A stretch of 43,792 nucleotides of DNA, taken from positions 1 to 43,792 of the forward strand of contig DAOOIT010000005.1 of NCBI GenBank assembly GCA_035384565.1. Direction: 5' to 3'. Source of the stretch: Planctomycetota bacterium (GTDB taxonomy: Bacteria > Planctomycetota > PUPC01 > DSUN01). The position numbers and the translations under genes are program-made. Of the stretch, positions 10,914-19,705 are shown piece by piece. Below the pieces are notes generated by a model that was not told the origin of the DNA, searched no databases, and worked only from the letters and a program-made list of their open reading frames with translations. Numbering within the stretch: the stretch's first letter is position 1; the number at the start of each line of letters is the position of its first letter.

Positions 10914-12947
10914 ATGTCCAGCCGAACCCTCTCAGCCATCCTCCTGGCGGTTACACTCTTCCTCGCTCGTTCCGCCACGGCCATGACCGTGACGATCACG
11001 GCCGACAAGGCCGACGTGATGGTCGGCAGCAAGGTCGTGGCCACCGTCACTAAGGGCCAGAGCTTCGTCGTCAGCCAGCAGCGCGACGTCTGGTATGGCA
11101 TCCACATCCAGCAGGGCGACAAGGTCCTCTTCGGCTGGATCCACAGCCGCAACTGCGAGGTCCAGAAGGCCACCACCAAGGCGGGCGAGGACCCGGCCGA
11201 GGCCGAGGCCGAGAAGGAGTTCGCCAAGCGCAAGGCCCAGGCCGACAAGCTGGTCGCCGAGGGCAAGTGGGACGAGGCGGTTGCTCTCTTCGACAAGTTC
11301 CCCTCCCAGTACTGGAAGACCAAGGCCGGCAAGAAGGCCATGCAGTACGGCGGGGAACTCGACTCGAAGCGCCGCGCCAACCCCGAGGCCGTCGAGGCCG
11401 GCGCCGAGCGCGAGTTCCAGAAGCGCAAGGCCGAGGCCGACAAGCTCCTCGCCGCCGGCAAGCTCGATGAGGCGATCCGCGTCATGGAGGGCTTCCCCGC
11501 CAGCTACGAGAACTCCAAGTGGTTCCAGGAGGCCAAGAACTACGTCCTCGAACTCAACAAGAAGGCCCACGTGGACATGGCGGAGTTCGAGAAGGCCGTG
11601 CTCGTCGCCCTCGACGCCGGCAAGCCCGACGACGCCCTCGCCGCCCTCAAGGCCCTGGAGGAGAAGAACCCCGCCGGCAAGGCCACCTACCTCAAGTTCG
11701 CCCGCGCCTTCATCGAGCGCCACCAGAAGGCCGCCGCCAACCCCAACGCCCCCGTCTCCAGCGACGACGGCGCGGCCGATGTCTACGCCGAGGAGGCCGA
11801 CTTCGCCAAGCAGCTCTCGCGCATCCTCAACTTCCGCGGCCCCGAGGGCATCACCACCTACACCACCATCGTGCGCAACGGCAACGTCATCTCCCAGGTC
11901 CAGGCCACGCTGCCCAAGCCCGAGGAGCAGATCCTCATCGGCGAGCAGCTCACCCACGCCTTCCCCTGGTCCCCCAACGTCCGCTACTACCTCGCCAAGC
12001 TCTACGCCCGCACGGGCGACACCGACAAGGCCGTTCAGCGCTACGCCGACGTGCGCCAGCTCGACCGCGGCGTGAGCATCCTCACCCTCGACTCCTTCAT
12101 CGAGGCCGCGCGCGTCCTCTCCCGCGCCAAGCGGCATCCCGAGGCCGTCGGGCTGCTCAAGCAGGCCCTCGCGCGCAAGGCCGACGACTTCATCGCCCTC
12201 GCCACCATGGGCCGCGCGCACCTGGCCGCCGGCTCCAAGGCCGAGGCCGTCGCCGCTTTCGAAAAGTCTCTCAAGATCAACCCCAACCAGCCTGAGGTCA
12301 CGCGCCTCCTGGCCGAGGCCAAGGGCCAGAAATACACCGAGCCGCCCCTCGCCAAGCTCCAGTCTGCCGAACTCTTCAAACAGGTCGAAGAGTCCTGCGT
12401 CGTCATCACCGCCACCAACAGCAGCGGCAGCGGCTACGTCATCAGCGCCGACGGCATGGTCGCCACCAACTTCCACGTCATCGCGCCCGGCGGCAAGCTC
12501 GGCGTCCGCTTCCGCCGCAAGGGCGAGTTCGTCACCATCCCCGACGTCCAGCTCGTCCTCGCCGACCCCGTCAGCGACATCGCCATCCTCAAGGTGGACG
12601 CCCGCGCCTTCCCCCTCAAGCCCCTGCCCCTCGGCACCGCCAAGGACGTGGTGCCCGGCGAAGACATCGTCGTGATCGGCAACCCCGGCATGGCGGGGCA
12701 GATTCTCGACTACACCATCACCAAAGGCATCATCAGTAATCGCGACCGCGAGATCAACAAGATCCACTTCTTCCAGACCGACGCCGCCGTCAACCCCGGC
12801 AACTCGGGCGGCCCGCTCTTCAACATGAGCGGCCAGGTCATCGGCATGGTCACCCTTGGAACCCACGGCATGCAAGGCACCGGCTTTGCCCTGCACATTG
12901 ACCAGGTGAAGGCGCACTTCCCCAACTGCTTCCCGGACATGGAGTGA
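10914..12947 (+). CDS. Secreted SH3-TPR-trypsin-like serine protease (HtrA/DegP-related, no PDZ)
   Basis: 677 residues. A signal peptide (residues 1-23, ending SATA) is followed by a bacterial SH3-like domain (about 25-83), two charged helical modules with near-identical starts (EKEFAKRKAQADKL at 100-113 and EREFQKRKAEADKL at 165-178), TPR-type repeats (about 350-465), and a chymotrypsin-fold protease domain at about 485-670. The triad is visible: His521 in ATNFHVIA, Asp555 in SDIAIL, Ser631 in NPGNSGGPL. That order and the motif spacing match HtrA-type proteases, but the protein ends 45 residues after the serine, so there is no PDZ domain. It probably cleaves or checks proteins in the periplasm, with the TPRs as docking surface. 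Start ATG 10914 has GGGGG seven bases upstream and begins the signal peptide. Confidence 0.88.
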   Translation: MSSRTLSAILLAVTLFLARSATAMTVTITADKADVMVGSKVVATVTKGQSFVVSQQRDVWYGIHIQQGDKVLFGWIHSRNCEVQKATTKAGEDPAEAEAEKEFAKRKAQADKLVAEGKWDEAVALFDKFPSQYWKTKAGKKAMQYGGELDSKRRANPEAVEAGAEREFQKRKAEADKLLAAGKLDEAIRVMEGFPASYENSKWFQEAKNYVLELNKKAHVDMAEFEKAVLVALDAGKPDDALAALKALEEKNPAGKATYLKFARAFIERHQKAAANPNAPVSSDDGAADVYAEEADFAKQLSRILNFRGPEGITTYTTIVRNGNVISQVQATLPKPEEQILIGEQLTHAFPWSPNVRYYLAKLYARTGDTDKAVQRYADVRQLDRGVSILTLDSFIEAARVLSRAKRHPEAVGLLKQALARKADDFIALATMGRAHLAAGSKAEAVAAFEKSLKINPNQPEVTRLLAEAKGQKYTEPPLAKLQSAELFKQVEESCVVITATNSSGSGYVISADGMVATNFHVIAPGGKLGVRFRRKGEFVTIPDVQLVLADPVSDIAILKVDARAFPLKPLPLGTAKDVVPGEDIVVIGNPGMAGQILDYTITKGIISNRDREINKIHFFQTDAAVNPGNSGGPLFNMSGQVIGMVTLGTHGMQGTGFALHIDQVKAHFPNCFPDME

Positions 12948-13385
12948 CCGAAGGGCGCGGGCCGCCCCTCCCCCCTTGCGAGAAGACAAGACCGCTCCAA
13001 GCACCCCAGTGAACCTGCCGGATGTTGATCAGCCGAGTAACATGTTGCCGCCTCGCAACATGACTGTAACCAATTCATGGGCAGACACTTGCAATCACCA
13101 TCGCTTCTTCCAGGCCGAAGCCACGTTGCCTGGTTGCAACATCATCTCCTCAACCGCTGCGCCGCAGACCATCCTTGACACTGGCGTCTCGGGTGTAAGG
13201 CATTATGAGGCAAAGCCTTATCGCATTCCGAAGAACCTGGCAACTGCACGCAGACGCGGCATGCCGTTTGCTCTCGATAGAAGTAGCGCGGGGGTTCGGA
13301 GCGGGTTGCAGCGGGGTTGCCGTTCGCGACTGATGGCACCGGGTTGCTTGCCGTCGGTCACGGGCGTCTGCAACAGGAGGGCGAA
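12948..13385. other. Gene-free stretch with a perfect inverted repeat
   Basis: 438 bases between the protease and the PEP-CTERM gene. CATGTTGC (13041-13048) and GCAACATG (13055-13062) form a perfect 8-base stem with a 6-base loop. A perfect TTGACA at 13175-13180 has no good -10 box at the right distance. I see no gene; frames here are short and without recognisable domains. Confidence 0.55.
13041..13062. repeat. Inverted repeat downstream of the protease gene
   Basis: Perfect 8-base arms CATGTTGC and GCAACATG with loop CGCCTC. It lies 93 bases after the protease stop codon; it could slow RNA decay or end transcription, but no T-run follows. Confidence 0.45.
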
Positions 13386-15347
13386 ATGGGAGGTGCGGCC
13401 GGGTCCTGCCGGTTCCTTCCTTTGGACCGCCATCAGCGCCGTTCTTCCCCGTCTGGCCACGGGGCTCGGGCGGCGCTTCGGGTTGGCCCCGCAGTGGCGC
13501 TGATTGCCGTGTGCCTGTTGGGGGCGGTTGCGCGCCAAGCGCACGCCTGGCCGCTTACGGATATTGCCTGGGACCCTATTCCTTACCAGGACATTGCCGA
13601 CAGCGACACTCCCACGGAGACGAACGTCGTCGGGGGCACCCTGGGCGGTGTCTTCTACCCCGCACTCTACCACGCTTACGACGGCGCCAACCTGTGCTTC
13701 CGCATACGAGTGAACGGGCAGCCAGGGCCCCCCGGCTCTTTCACGGAGTTCAATCAGGTTCAGTGGGCCGTCCTCCTCAACACCGCCGTGCAGGCTCCCG
13801 AGGACCCCATGGAATACGGCCTGCTGGTGAGTGCCAAAGGCACCGCTCAGGTGGAGTTGCGGCCCACTGCCAACAACAACTCGGCTCATGCCACCGACTG
13901 GGCGGGGAAGGCCAGGTTTGACGATCCCTTCCTGCCCGTCATCGCCTCCATCCCCAATGGCGCCTACGCGCGCTGGAGCGTTGCGGGCGACGGGTCCACG
14001 TTCTACGGGGATGCGGACTACTTTGTGGACGTGGCCGTGCCCTACGCCTACTTCCTGGCCATGACGGGCCTGCCGGCGCGCGCGCCGCTTCAGGCCGCGT
14101 ACGCGACCAGCGCCGACAACAACCTGGGGAACTTCAACAAGGACCTGCCGGACCCGGGCACGAGCTGGCTGCCCAGCCCGCCCGCCTCGCTCCTGCCGGA
14201 ACTCGCCACGAGTCCCGCCGCACTGGACTTCGGGCACGTGCTGGTGGGCGCCAGCCGCACGCTGCCCGTCACGGTCAGCAATGTCGGCAGCGCGACGCTT
14301 GAGAGCATCACCCTCGGAAATCTCACGGGCAGCGGCGATTTCACCACAGGCGTTCTCTCCCCCATTGACTACCTGAGACCCGGCGATTCCTCCACCCAGG
14401 GCTTCGCCACCTATGCCCCGCTCGAGCGCGGCGCCGACACAGGGTCCCTCACTGTTTCCAGCCGCAACGCCTACAACGGCGACTTCGTCACCCCCCTGAG
14501 CGGCAACGGCGTCGCGCCCCTGAGCAGCCTCAGCGACGCGATGGGCACCGTCTTCGGCCGCATCGGCACCACGATGACCGCCTCAATCGTCATCACCAAC
14601 AACGGCGACGGCAATCTCTCCGGCCTCGGCGCCGCGAGCAATCTCAACGGCGCTATTCTGGCGCCAGGCTCAGACCCGTTTCCCTTCTCGCCCCCCAGCG
14701 ACGGCAGCATCAGCCTCAGCGATGGGGCTTCGAGGCAGTACGATTTCACCTACGTCCCCGTCGGCCGCGAGACCGTGACCGCCAACCTGCTGGCCGACCT
14801 CGTGAACGGCAGCCCGGACGGCGCGAATCTGCCCCACACTATCCTGTATACCCTCCACGGCACGGCGGTGGGGCCCATCTATGACAGCGTCGTCGCCCCC
14901 GGCGGAACAGTGGACTTCGGCATTCAGGTGTGGAAGAGCCCGCCGGTGGACGAGGCGTTCCTCATCCTCAACGTGTCGGGGGACGAGGACGGCGGCAACC
15001 ACGCCCTAACGGATCTCACGCTGCTCTACTACGAGATCGTCGGCCCCGACCCCACCATGTACCAGCTCATCGGGTTCGAGCCTGGCATGATCCTGGGTAA
15101 AGGCCAGACCGCGTCCCTCGAGATCCGGCTCTACCCGGGCATCATCACGGGCCATCTCCAGGCACAGCTCAACATCTACACCGACGAGCGGGGGCCACTG
15201 GGCGAGTGGGACGGCCGCCTCTTCAGCTACGACCTCATCGTCGAAATCGTCACGCCGGAGCCCACCACGCTCACCCTCCTGGCCTTCGGCGCCCTGGGCC
15301 TCCTTGTGCGACGCCGCCGCCAGGCCCGGAGGCCCTCGCCGCGCTAG
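13386..15347 (+). CDS. PEP-CTERM-anchored extracellular protein with choice-of-anchor-type domain
   Basis: 653 residues. The N-terminus is long and basic before a hydrophobic core (VGPAVALIAVCLLGAVARQAHA), a plausible signal peptide cleaved near residue 56. The C-terminus has the PEP-CTERM sorting signal: TPEPTTLTLLAFGALGLLVRR, then a basic tail. Such proteins are recognised by exosortase and are typical of bacteria that make extracellular polysaccharide. The middle includes a choice-of-anchor-D-like beta sandwich around LDFGHVLVGASRTLPVTVSNVG, where HYDIN/ASPM-type domains centre abnormal text such as FGxxxxG followed by VTVxNxG. The first 200 mature residues are a separate beta-rich domain I cannot name. 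ATG 13386 is chosen for GGAGGG four bases upstream. No exosortase gene is in the window. Confidence 0.85.
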   Translation: MGGAAGSCRFLPLDRHQRRSSPSGHGARAALRVGPAVALIAVCLLGAVARQAHAWPLTDIAWDPIPYQDIADSDTPTETNVVGGTLGGVFYPALYHAYDGANLCFRIRVNGQPGPPGSFTEFNQVQWAVLLNTAVQAPEDPMEYGLLVSAKGTAQVELRPTANNNSAHATDWAGKARFDDPFLPVIASIPNGAYARWSVAGDGSTFYGDADYFVDVAVPYAYFLAMTGLPARAPLQAAYATSADNNLGNFNKDLPDPGTSWLPSPPASLLPELATSPAALDFGHVLVGASRTLPVTVSNVGSATLESITLGNLTGSGDFTTGVLSPIDYLRPGDSSTQGFATYAPLERGADTGSLTVSSRNAYNGDFVTPLSGNGVAPLSSLSDAMGTVFGRIGTTMTASIVITNNGDGNLSGLGAASNLNGAILAPGSDPFPFSPPSDGSISLSDGASRQYDFTYVPVGRETVTANLLADLVNGSPDGANLPHTILYTLHGTAVGPIYDSVVAPGGTVDFGIQVWKSPPVDEAFLILNVSGDEDGGNHALTDLTLLYYEIVGPDPTMYQLIGFEPGMILGKGQTASLEIRLYPGIITGHLQAQLNIYTDERGPLGEWDGRLFSYDLIVEIVTPEPTTLTLLAFGALGLLVRRRRQARRPSPR

Positions 15348-15393
15348 AGTCTATGCCAGAAGCCACGCGGGCCGCGGGTTCCTTCTCCCCCAT

Positions 15394-15422
15394 TTGAAGC
15401 GCCACGTGCCTTCTGGTAGTAT
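15394..15422 (+). promoter_or_regulatory. Promoter very close to the waaA start
   Basis: TTGAAG (15394-15399), 17-base spacer, TAGTAT (15417-15422). The implied transcription start, near 15429, lies only about 2 bases before the ATG at 15431, and no ribosome-binding site is visible, so the waaA message may be leaderless. Confidence 0.55.
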
Positions 15423-15430
15423 CCTGCCCT

Positions 15431-16741
15431 ATGTCGCTGCTCCTCGATATTGCCTACGGCGCGGGCCTGGTGCTGGGTTCGCCGCTCCTGGCCTACAAGG
15501 CGCTCACGAGCGAGAAGTTCCGCACCGGCTACCGCGAGCGGCTCGGCGGCGTGGCGCCCCGCGAGGGCGAGGCACCGTGCGTGTGGGTGCACGCCGTGTC
15601 GGTCGGCGAGATGAACCTCATCCGCCCCCTCGTCGCGGGCCTCGCCGAGGCCCACCCCGACTGGGAGATCGCGCTCTCCACCGCCACGAACACGGGCCGG
15701 GCCACGGCTGACAAGCTCTACGCCGGCCACAAGGCGTTCTACTACCCGCTCGACTTCTCGTGCACCGTGGCCCGCGCACTGCGGCGAATCCGCCCGAGCC
15801 TGATCCTGCTGGTCGAGCTGGAGGTGTGGCCGAACTTCCTGGCCGCCGCGGCGCGCCGGGGCGTGCCCGTGGCCATCGTGAACGGCCGCCTGAGCGAGCG
15901 CTCGTTCGGCCGCTACCGCCTCATCCGCCCCTTGATGGCTCGTTGGCTGCGGCGCGTGACGCGCTTCTGCGTGCAATCGGAGGTCTCGGCCGCGCGCCTC
16001 AAGGCCCTCGGGGCGCCCTCCGAGCGGGTGATCGTGACGGGGAACATGAAGTTCGACTCGGCGCCCGCCGAAGAGAACGGCCTGAAGGCCGCACTACGAG
16101 CGCTGCGCGACGAGTTCGGGCTGGGGCCCGATGAGCCGGTGCTCGTGGGCGGCTGCACGTGGCCGGGCGAGGACGAGGCGCTCGTGGCCATGTACCCGCG
16201 CCTCAAGGCCCACTCGCCCGCACTCCGACTGGTGCTGGCCCCCCGCCAAGCCGACCGCTTCGGGCCGGTCGAGCAACTGGTCCGCCGCGCTGGCCTGCCG
16301 TGCGTCCGCCGCACCGCCCTCCAAGCAGGGGCGCGGAGCGAGCCTGGGGCTGTGGTGCTGCTCGACACCATGGGCGAGCTGGCGCGCGTCTACGGCCTCG
16401 CCACGCTGGTTTTCGTGGGGGGCAGCTTGATTCCGCACGGCGGGCAAAGTACAATTGAGCCTTCTGCCCAGGCCAGGCCGACCCTGTTCGGCCCGCACAC
16501 GGCGAACTTCCGCGACGTGAACGAGCAACTGCTCGCCCACGGGGCCGCGCGGCGTGTGGCAGATGCAGCGGAGTTGGAGGCGGCGCTCGGCGAGCTGTTG
16601 GCCCGCCCCGACGTTGCCGTCGCGATGGGCCAGAAGGCCCGCCAAGTGGTGGATGCCAACCGCGGCGCGACCCGCCGCACCCTCGAGGCGCTGGAACCGT
16701 TCCTTCAGGCGCAGGCGAAGAAAGGAATCGCGAGGCCATGA
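15431..16741 (+). CDS. waaA: 3-deoxy-D-manno-octulosonic acid (Kdo) transferase
   Basis: 436 residues, close to the family norm of about 420. WaaA (KdtA) transfers Kdo from CMP-Kdo to lipid IVA at the inner membrane. The N-terminal hydrophobic stretch (residues 1-24) is the membrane anchor. The first GT-B domain holds WVHAVSVGE with the catalytic Glu60, then STATNTGR and the LLVELEVWPNF segment; the linker gives SERSFGRYR, and the second domain ends with the phosphate-binding region FVGGSLIPHGGQSTIEPSAQARP. Its presence implies lipid A and an outer membrane. It heads a tight run: its stop overlaps the metK start as ATGA. The pairing with methyl-cycle genes is unusual but probably only shared transcription. 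Confidence 0.95.
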   Translation: MSLLLDIAYGAGLVLGSPLLAYKALTSEKFRTGYRERLGGVAPREGEAPCVWVHAVSVGEMNLIRPLVAGLAEAHPDWEIALSTATNTGRATADKLYAGHKAFYYPLDFSCTVARALRRIRPSLILLVELEVWPNFLAAAARRGVPVAIVNGRLSERSFGRYRLIRPLMARWLRRVTRFCVQSEVSAARLKALGAPSERVIVTGNMKFDSAPAEENGLKAALRALRDEFGLGPDEPVLVGGCTWPGEDEALVAMYPRLKAHSPALRLVLAPRQADRFGPVEQLVRRAGLPCVRRTALQAGARSEPGAVVLLDTMGELARVYGLATLVFVGGSLIPHGGQSTIEPSAQARPTLFGPHTANFRDVNEQLLAHGAARRVADAAELEAALGELLARPDVAVAMGQKARQVVDANRGATRRTLEALEPFLQAQAKKGIARP

Positions 16742-17904
16742 GCGGACGCAAATACCTCTTCACCTCGGAAGCTGTGACCATGGGCCACCCCGACAAGGTG
16801 GCCGACCAGATTTCCGACGCCATCCTCGACGCCTACATCGCGGGCGACCCGATGTCGCGCGTGGCGTGCGAAACGCTCGTCACCACCGGCCTCGTCGTCA
16901 TCGCCGGCGAGATCACGTCGAAGACCATCGTAGACCTCGCCGCCACCGCCCGCCAGACCATCGCCGAGATCGGCTACACCGACCCCAGCATCGGCTTCGA
17001 CGCCCACTCCTGCGGCGTCATCACCAGCGTCCACCGCCAGTCGCCCGACATCGCCCAGGGCGTGGACGAGACCTCCAGCCACGAGCAGGGCGCCGGCGAC
17101 CAGGGCATGATGTTCGGCTTCGCCTGCCGGGAGACCAAGGAGCTCATGCCCTCGCCCATCTGCTACGCCCACCGCCTCGTGCTCGGCCTCACGCGCCTGC
17201 GCGAAAAGGGCACGCTTGACTACCTGCGCCCCGACGGCAAGACCCAGGTCACCGTCGAGTACGAAAACGACAAGCCCGTCCGCATCCACACCATCGTCAT
17301 CTCCACCCAGCACCACGAGAAGGCCACCCAGAAGCGCATCAAGGCCGATCTCGAGAAACTGCTCATCCCTAAGACCTTCCCCAAGGGCATGGTGGACAGG
17401 GACACGGTGATCCACGTCAACCCCACCGGCCGCTTCGTCATGGGCGGCCCCCACGGCGACACCGGCCTCACGGGGCGCAAGATCATCGTGGACACCTATG
17501 GCGGCCGCGGCAGCCACGGCGGCGGCGCCTTCAGCGGCAAAGACCCCAGCAAGGTGGATCGCTCGGCCAGCTACGCCGCCCGCCACATCGCCAAGAACAT
17601 CGTCGCCGCCGGCCTGGCCGACCGCGCCGAGGTGCAGCTCTCCTACGCCATCGGCGTCGCGCGGCCCGTCAGCATCAACGTCTGCACCGAGGGCACCGGC
17701 CGCATCGCCGACGACCAGCTCGAGGCCCTCGTCGCCGAGCACTGGGACCTGCGCCCCCGCGCCATCATTGACTACTTCCAGCTCCGCCGCCCCATCTTCA
17801 AGCACACCGCCCGCTACGGCCACCTCGGCCACGCCAACTACGACATCTACACCTGGGAGCGCACCGAGAAGGCCGACGCCCTCCGCAAGGCCGCGGGCCT
17901 GTGA
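16738..17904 (+). CDS. metK: S-adenosylmethionine synthetase
   Basis: 388 residues, matching the usual 380-400. It makes S-adenosylmethionine from methionine and ATP in the cytoplasm. Signatures include the N-terminal TSEAVTMGHPDKVADQISDA, the hexapeptide-like GAGDQGMMFG at about 121-130, the P-loop-like GGGAFSGKDPSKVDRS and the C-terminal GHLGHANYDIYTWE. The ATG lies inside the waaA stop (four-base overlap), so translation is probably coupled and a SAM riboswitch directly upstream is excluded. The next gene, ahcY, removes the product of SAM-dependent methylation, so the pair forms half of the activated methyl cycle. Confidence 0.98.
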   Translation: MSGRKYLFTSEAVTMGHPDKVADQISDAILDAYIAGDPMSRVACETLVTTGLVVIAGEITSKTIVDLAATARQTIAEIGYTDPSIGFDAHSCGVITSVHRQSPDIAQGVDETSSHEQGAGDQGMMFGFACRETKELMPSPICYAHRLVLGLTRLREKGTLDYLRPDGKTQVTVEYENDKPVRIHTIVISTQHHEKATQKRIKADLEKLLIPKTFPKGMVDRDTVIHVNPTGRFVMGGPHGDTGLTGRKIIVDTYGGRGSHGGGAFSGKDPSKVDRSASYAARHIAKNIVAAGLADRAEVQLSYAIGVARPVSINVCTEGTGRIADDQLEALVAEHWDLRPRAIIDYFQLRRPIFKHTARYGHLGHANYDIYTWERTEKADALRKAAGL

Positions 17905-17921
17905 GACGCAAAGGAACCGCG

Positions 17922-19178
17922 ATGAAGTACGACATTCGCGACATCAAACTCGCCAATCAAGGCCGCGACAAGGTGGAGTGGGCAGAAGAACAGATGCCCG
18001 TGCTGCGCCTCATCCGCGCGCGCTTCGCCAAGGAGAAGCCACTCGAAGGCGTCACCCTCGCCGCCTGCCTGCACGTGACCACCGAAACCGCCAACCTCAT
18101 GCGCACCCTCCAGGCCGGCGGGGCCAGGCTCTTCCTGTGCGCCTCCAACCCCCTCTCGACCCAGGACGACACGGCCGCCGCTCTCGTCAAGCACTACAAG
18201 GTGCCCACCTTTGCCATCCGCGGCGAGGACCGCAAGACCTACTACAAGCACGTCCACGCCTGCCTCGACGCCAAGCCGCATATTTCGATGGACGACGGCT
18301 GCGACGTGGTCTCGACCATCCACTCCGAGCGCAAGGACCTGCTGCCTCACATGCTCGGCGGCTCGGAGGAGACGACCACCGGCGTCATCCGCCTGCGCGC
18401 CATGGAGGCCGATGGCGTGCTCGCCTATCCCATCGTGGCCGTGAACGACGCCGACACTAAGCACCTGTTCGACAACCGCTACGGCACGGGCCAGAGCACC
18501 ATTGACGGCATCATCCGCGCGACCAACCGCCTGATGGCCGGCTCGGTGGTCGTGGTAGCGGGCTACGGCTGGTGCGCTCGCGGCGTAGCCACGCGCGCCC
18601 GCGGCATGGGCGCTCACGTGGTGATCACCGAGGTGGACCCGCTGCGCGCCCTCGAGGCGGTGATGGACGGCTACCAGGTGATGCCCATGGCCGAGGCCGC
18701 GAGGACCGGCGACCTCTTCGTCTCCGTCACCGGCAACCGCACCGTGGTCACCGCCGAGCACTTCAGGAAGATGAAGGATGGCGCATGCGTGTGCAACAGC
18801 GGGCACTTCGACATCGAGATTGACATCCCCGCGCTCCGCAAGCTCGCCAAGTCGGTCCGGCGCATCCGCGACAACGTGCAGCAGTTCACCCTGCGCGACG
18901 GCCGGCGCATCAACCTGCTGGCCGAGGGGCGCCTCGTCAACCTCGCCGCCGCCGAAGGCCACCCCGCCTGCGTGATGGACATGAGCTTCGCCAACCAGGC
19001 CCTCGCCGCCGAGTTCATCGCGAAGAACCATGCGAAGCTCGAAAAGCGCGTCTATGCCGTGCCCAAGGAGATTGACCGCGAGATCGCCCGGCTGAAGCTC
19101 AAGGCCATGGGCGTGAGGATTGACACCCTCACCCCCATCCAGCGCAAGTACCTGGCCTCGTGGCAGATGGGCACCTAA
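17922..19178 (+). CDS. ahcY: S-adenosylhomocysteine hydrolase
   Basis: 418 residues. It splits S-adenosylhomocysteine into adenosine and homocysteine, using bound NAD. Seen here: the N-terminal LANQGRDKVEWAEEQMPVL, the substrate region CASNPLSTQDD, the NAD-binding region starting AGYGWCARGVA and ending ITEVDPLRALEA, and the C-terminal LTPIQRKYLASW. Sequence style and length resemble the shorter archaeal/Thermotoga-type enzyme rather than the eukaryotic type. One oddity: the third glycine of the GxGxxG dinucleotide motif is alanine (GYGWCARG). I chose ATG 17922, with AAGGA seven bases upstream, over GTG 17901, which overlaps the metK stop. It lies 17 bases after metK. Confidence 0.96.
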   Translation: MKYDIRDIKLANQGRDKVEWAEEQMPVLRLIRARFAKEKPLEGVTLAACLHVTTETANLMRTLQAGGARLFLCASNPLSTQDDTAAALVKHYKVPTFAIRGEDRKTYYKHVHACLDAKPHISMDDGCDVVSTIHSERKDLLPHMLGGSEETTTGVIRLRAMEADGVLAYPIVAVNDADTKHLFDNRYGTGQSTIDGIIRATNRLMAGSVVVVAGYGWCARGVATRARGMGAHVVITEVDPLRALEAVMDGYQVMPMAEAARTGDLFVSVTGNRTVVTAEHFRKMKDGACVCNSGHFDIEIDIPALRKLAKSVRRIRDNVQQFTLRDGRRINLLAEGRLVNLAAAEGHPACVMDMSFANQALAAEFIAKNHAKLEKRVYAVPKEIDREIARLKLKAMGVRIDTLTPIQRKYLASWQMGT

Positions 19179-19213
19179 CTGAATTGCGCCCCGCGGCAGC
19201 ACGCCAGGCGAGC

Positions 19214-19705
19214 ATGAAGACCAATGCCGCCCGACTCCTCGACCGCCTCGGCATCGCGTACGAGCTGCGCGAGTATCCGGTGGACCCCGCCGACCTGAGC
19301 GCGGGAGCCGTGGCGGCCAAGATTGCCATGCCCGCCGAGCGAGTCTTCAAGACCCTTGTCGTTCGAGGCGACCGCACTGGCGTCGCCTTCGCCGTGGTGC
19401 CGGGCGATGCGGAGCTGGACCTCAAGGCCCTCGCCCGCCTGTCTGGCGACCGCAAGGCCGAGGTGGTGCCCCTCCGCGAGGTTCAGCCCCTCACCGGCTA
19501 CATCCGCGGCGGCGTCACCGCCCTCGGAGCCAGAAAGGACTACCCCGCCTTCGTGGCCGAGGAGATCGTCCTCTACGACCGCATCGCCATCTCGGCAGGC
19601 GCGCGCGGCACGCAGATTCTCCTCACCCCAGACGACTACCTGCGCGCCACGAGGGGCACTGTCGGCCCCATCGCGCGCGCCAAGAACACAGGAGACGCAC
19701 AATGA
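19214..19705 (+). CDS. ybaK: YbaK/EbsC-type aminoacyl-tRNA deacylase
   Basis: 163 residues, one YbaK/ProX-type editing domain; family members hydrolyse mischarged Cys-tRNA(Pro) or similar in the cytoplasm. Visible markers are the conserved lysine in VFKTLVVRG (Lys46), the glycine motif TGYIRGGVTALG, and the late SAGARGTQILLTPDDY. The first residues (KTNAARLLDRLGIAYELREYPV) fit the family N-terminus, so ATG 19214 is preferred over the upstream frame start inside ahcY's tail; the ribosome site is weak (AGGCGAG). It follows ahcY by 35 bases and overlaps the next gene by four bases (ATGA). Specificity cannot be told from sequence alone. Confidence 0.92.
   Translation: MKTNAARLLDRLGIAYELREYPVDPADLSAGAVAAKIAMPAERVFKTLVVRGDRTGVAFAVVPGDAELDLKALARLSGDRKAEVVPLREVQPLTGYIRGGVTALGARKDYPAFVAEEIVLYDRIAISAGARGTQILLTPDDYLRATRGTVGPIARAKNTGDAQ

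Noticed and set aside
16700..16740. SAM riboswitch ahead of metK
   Set aside because: metK starts inside the waaA stop codon, so there is no leader to hold one.
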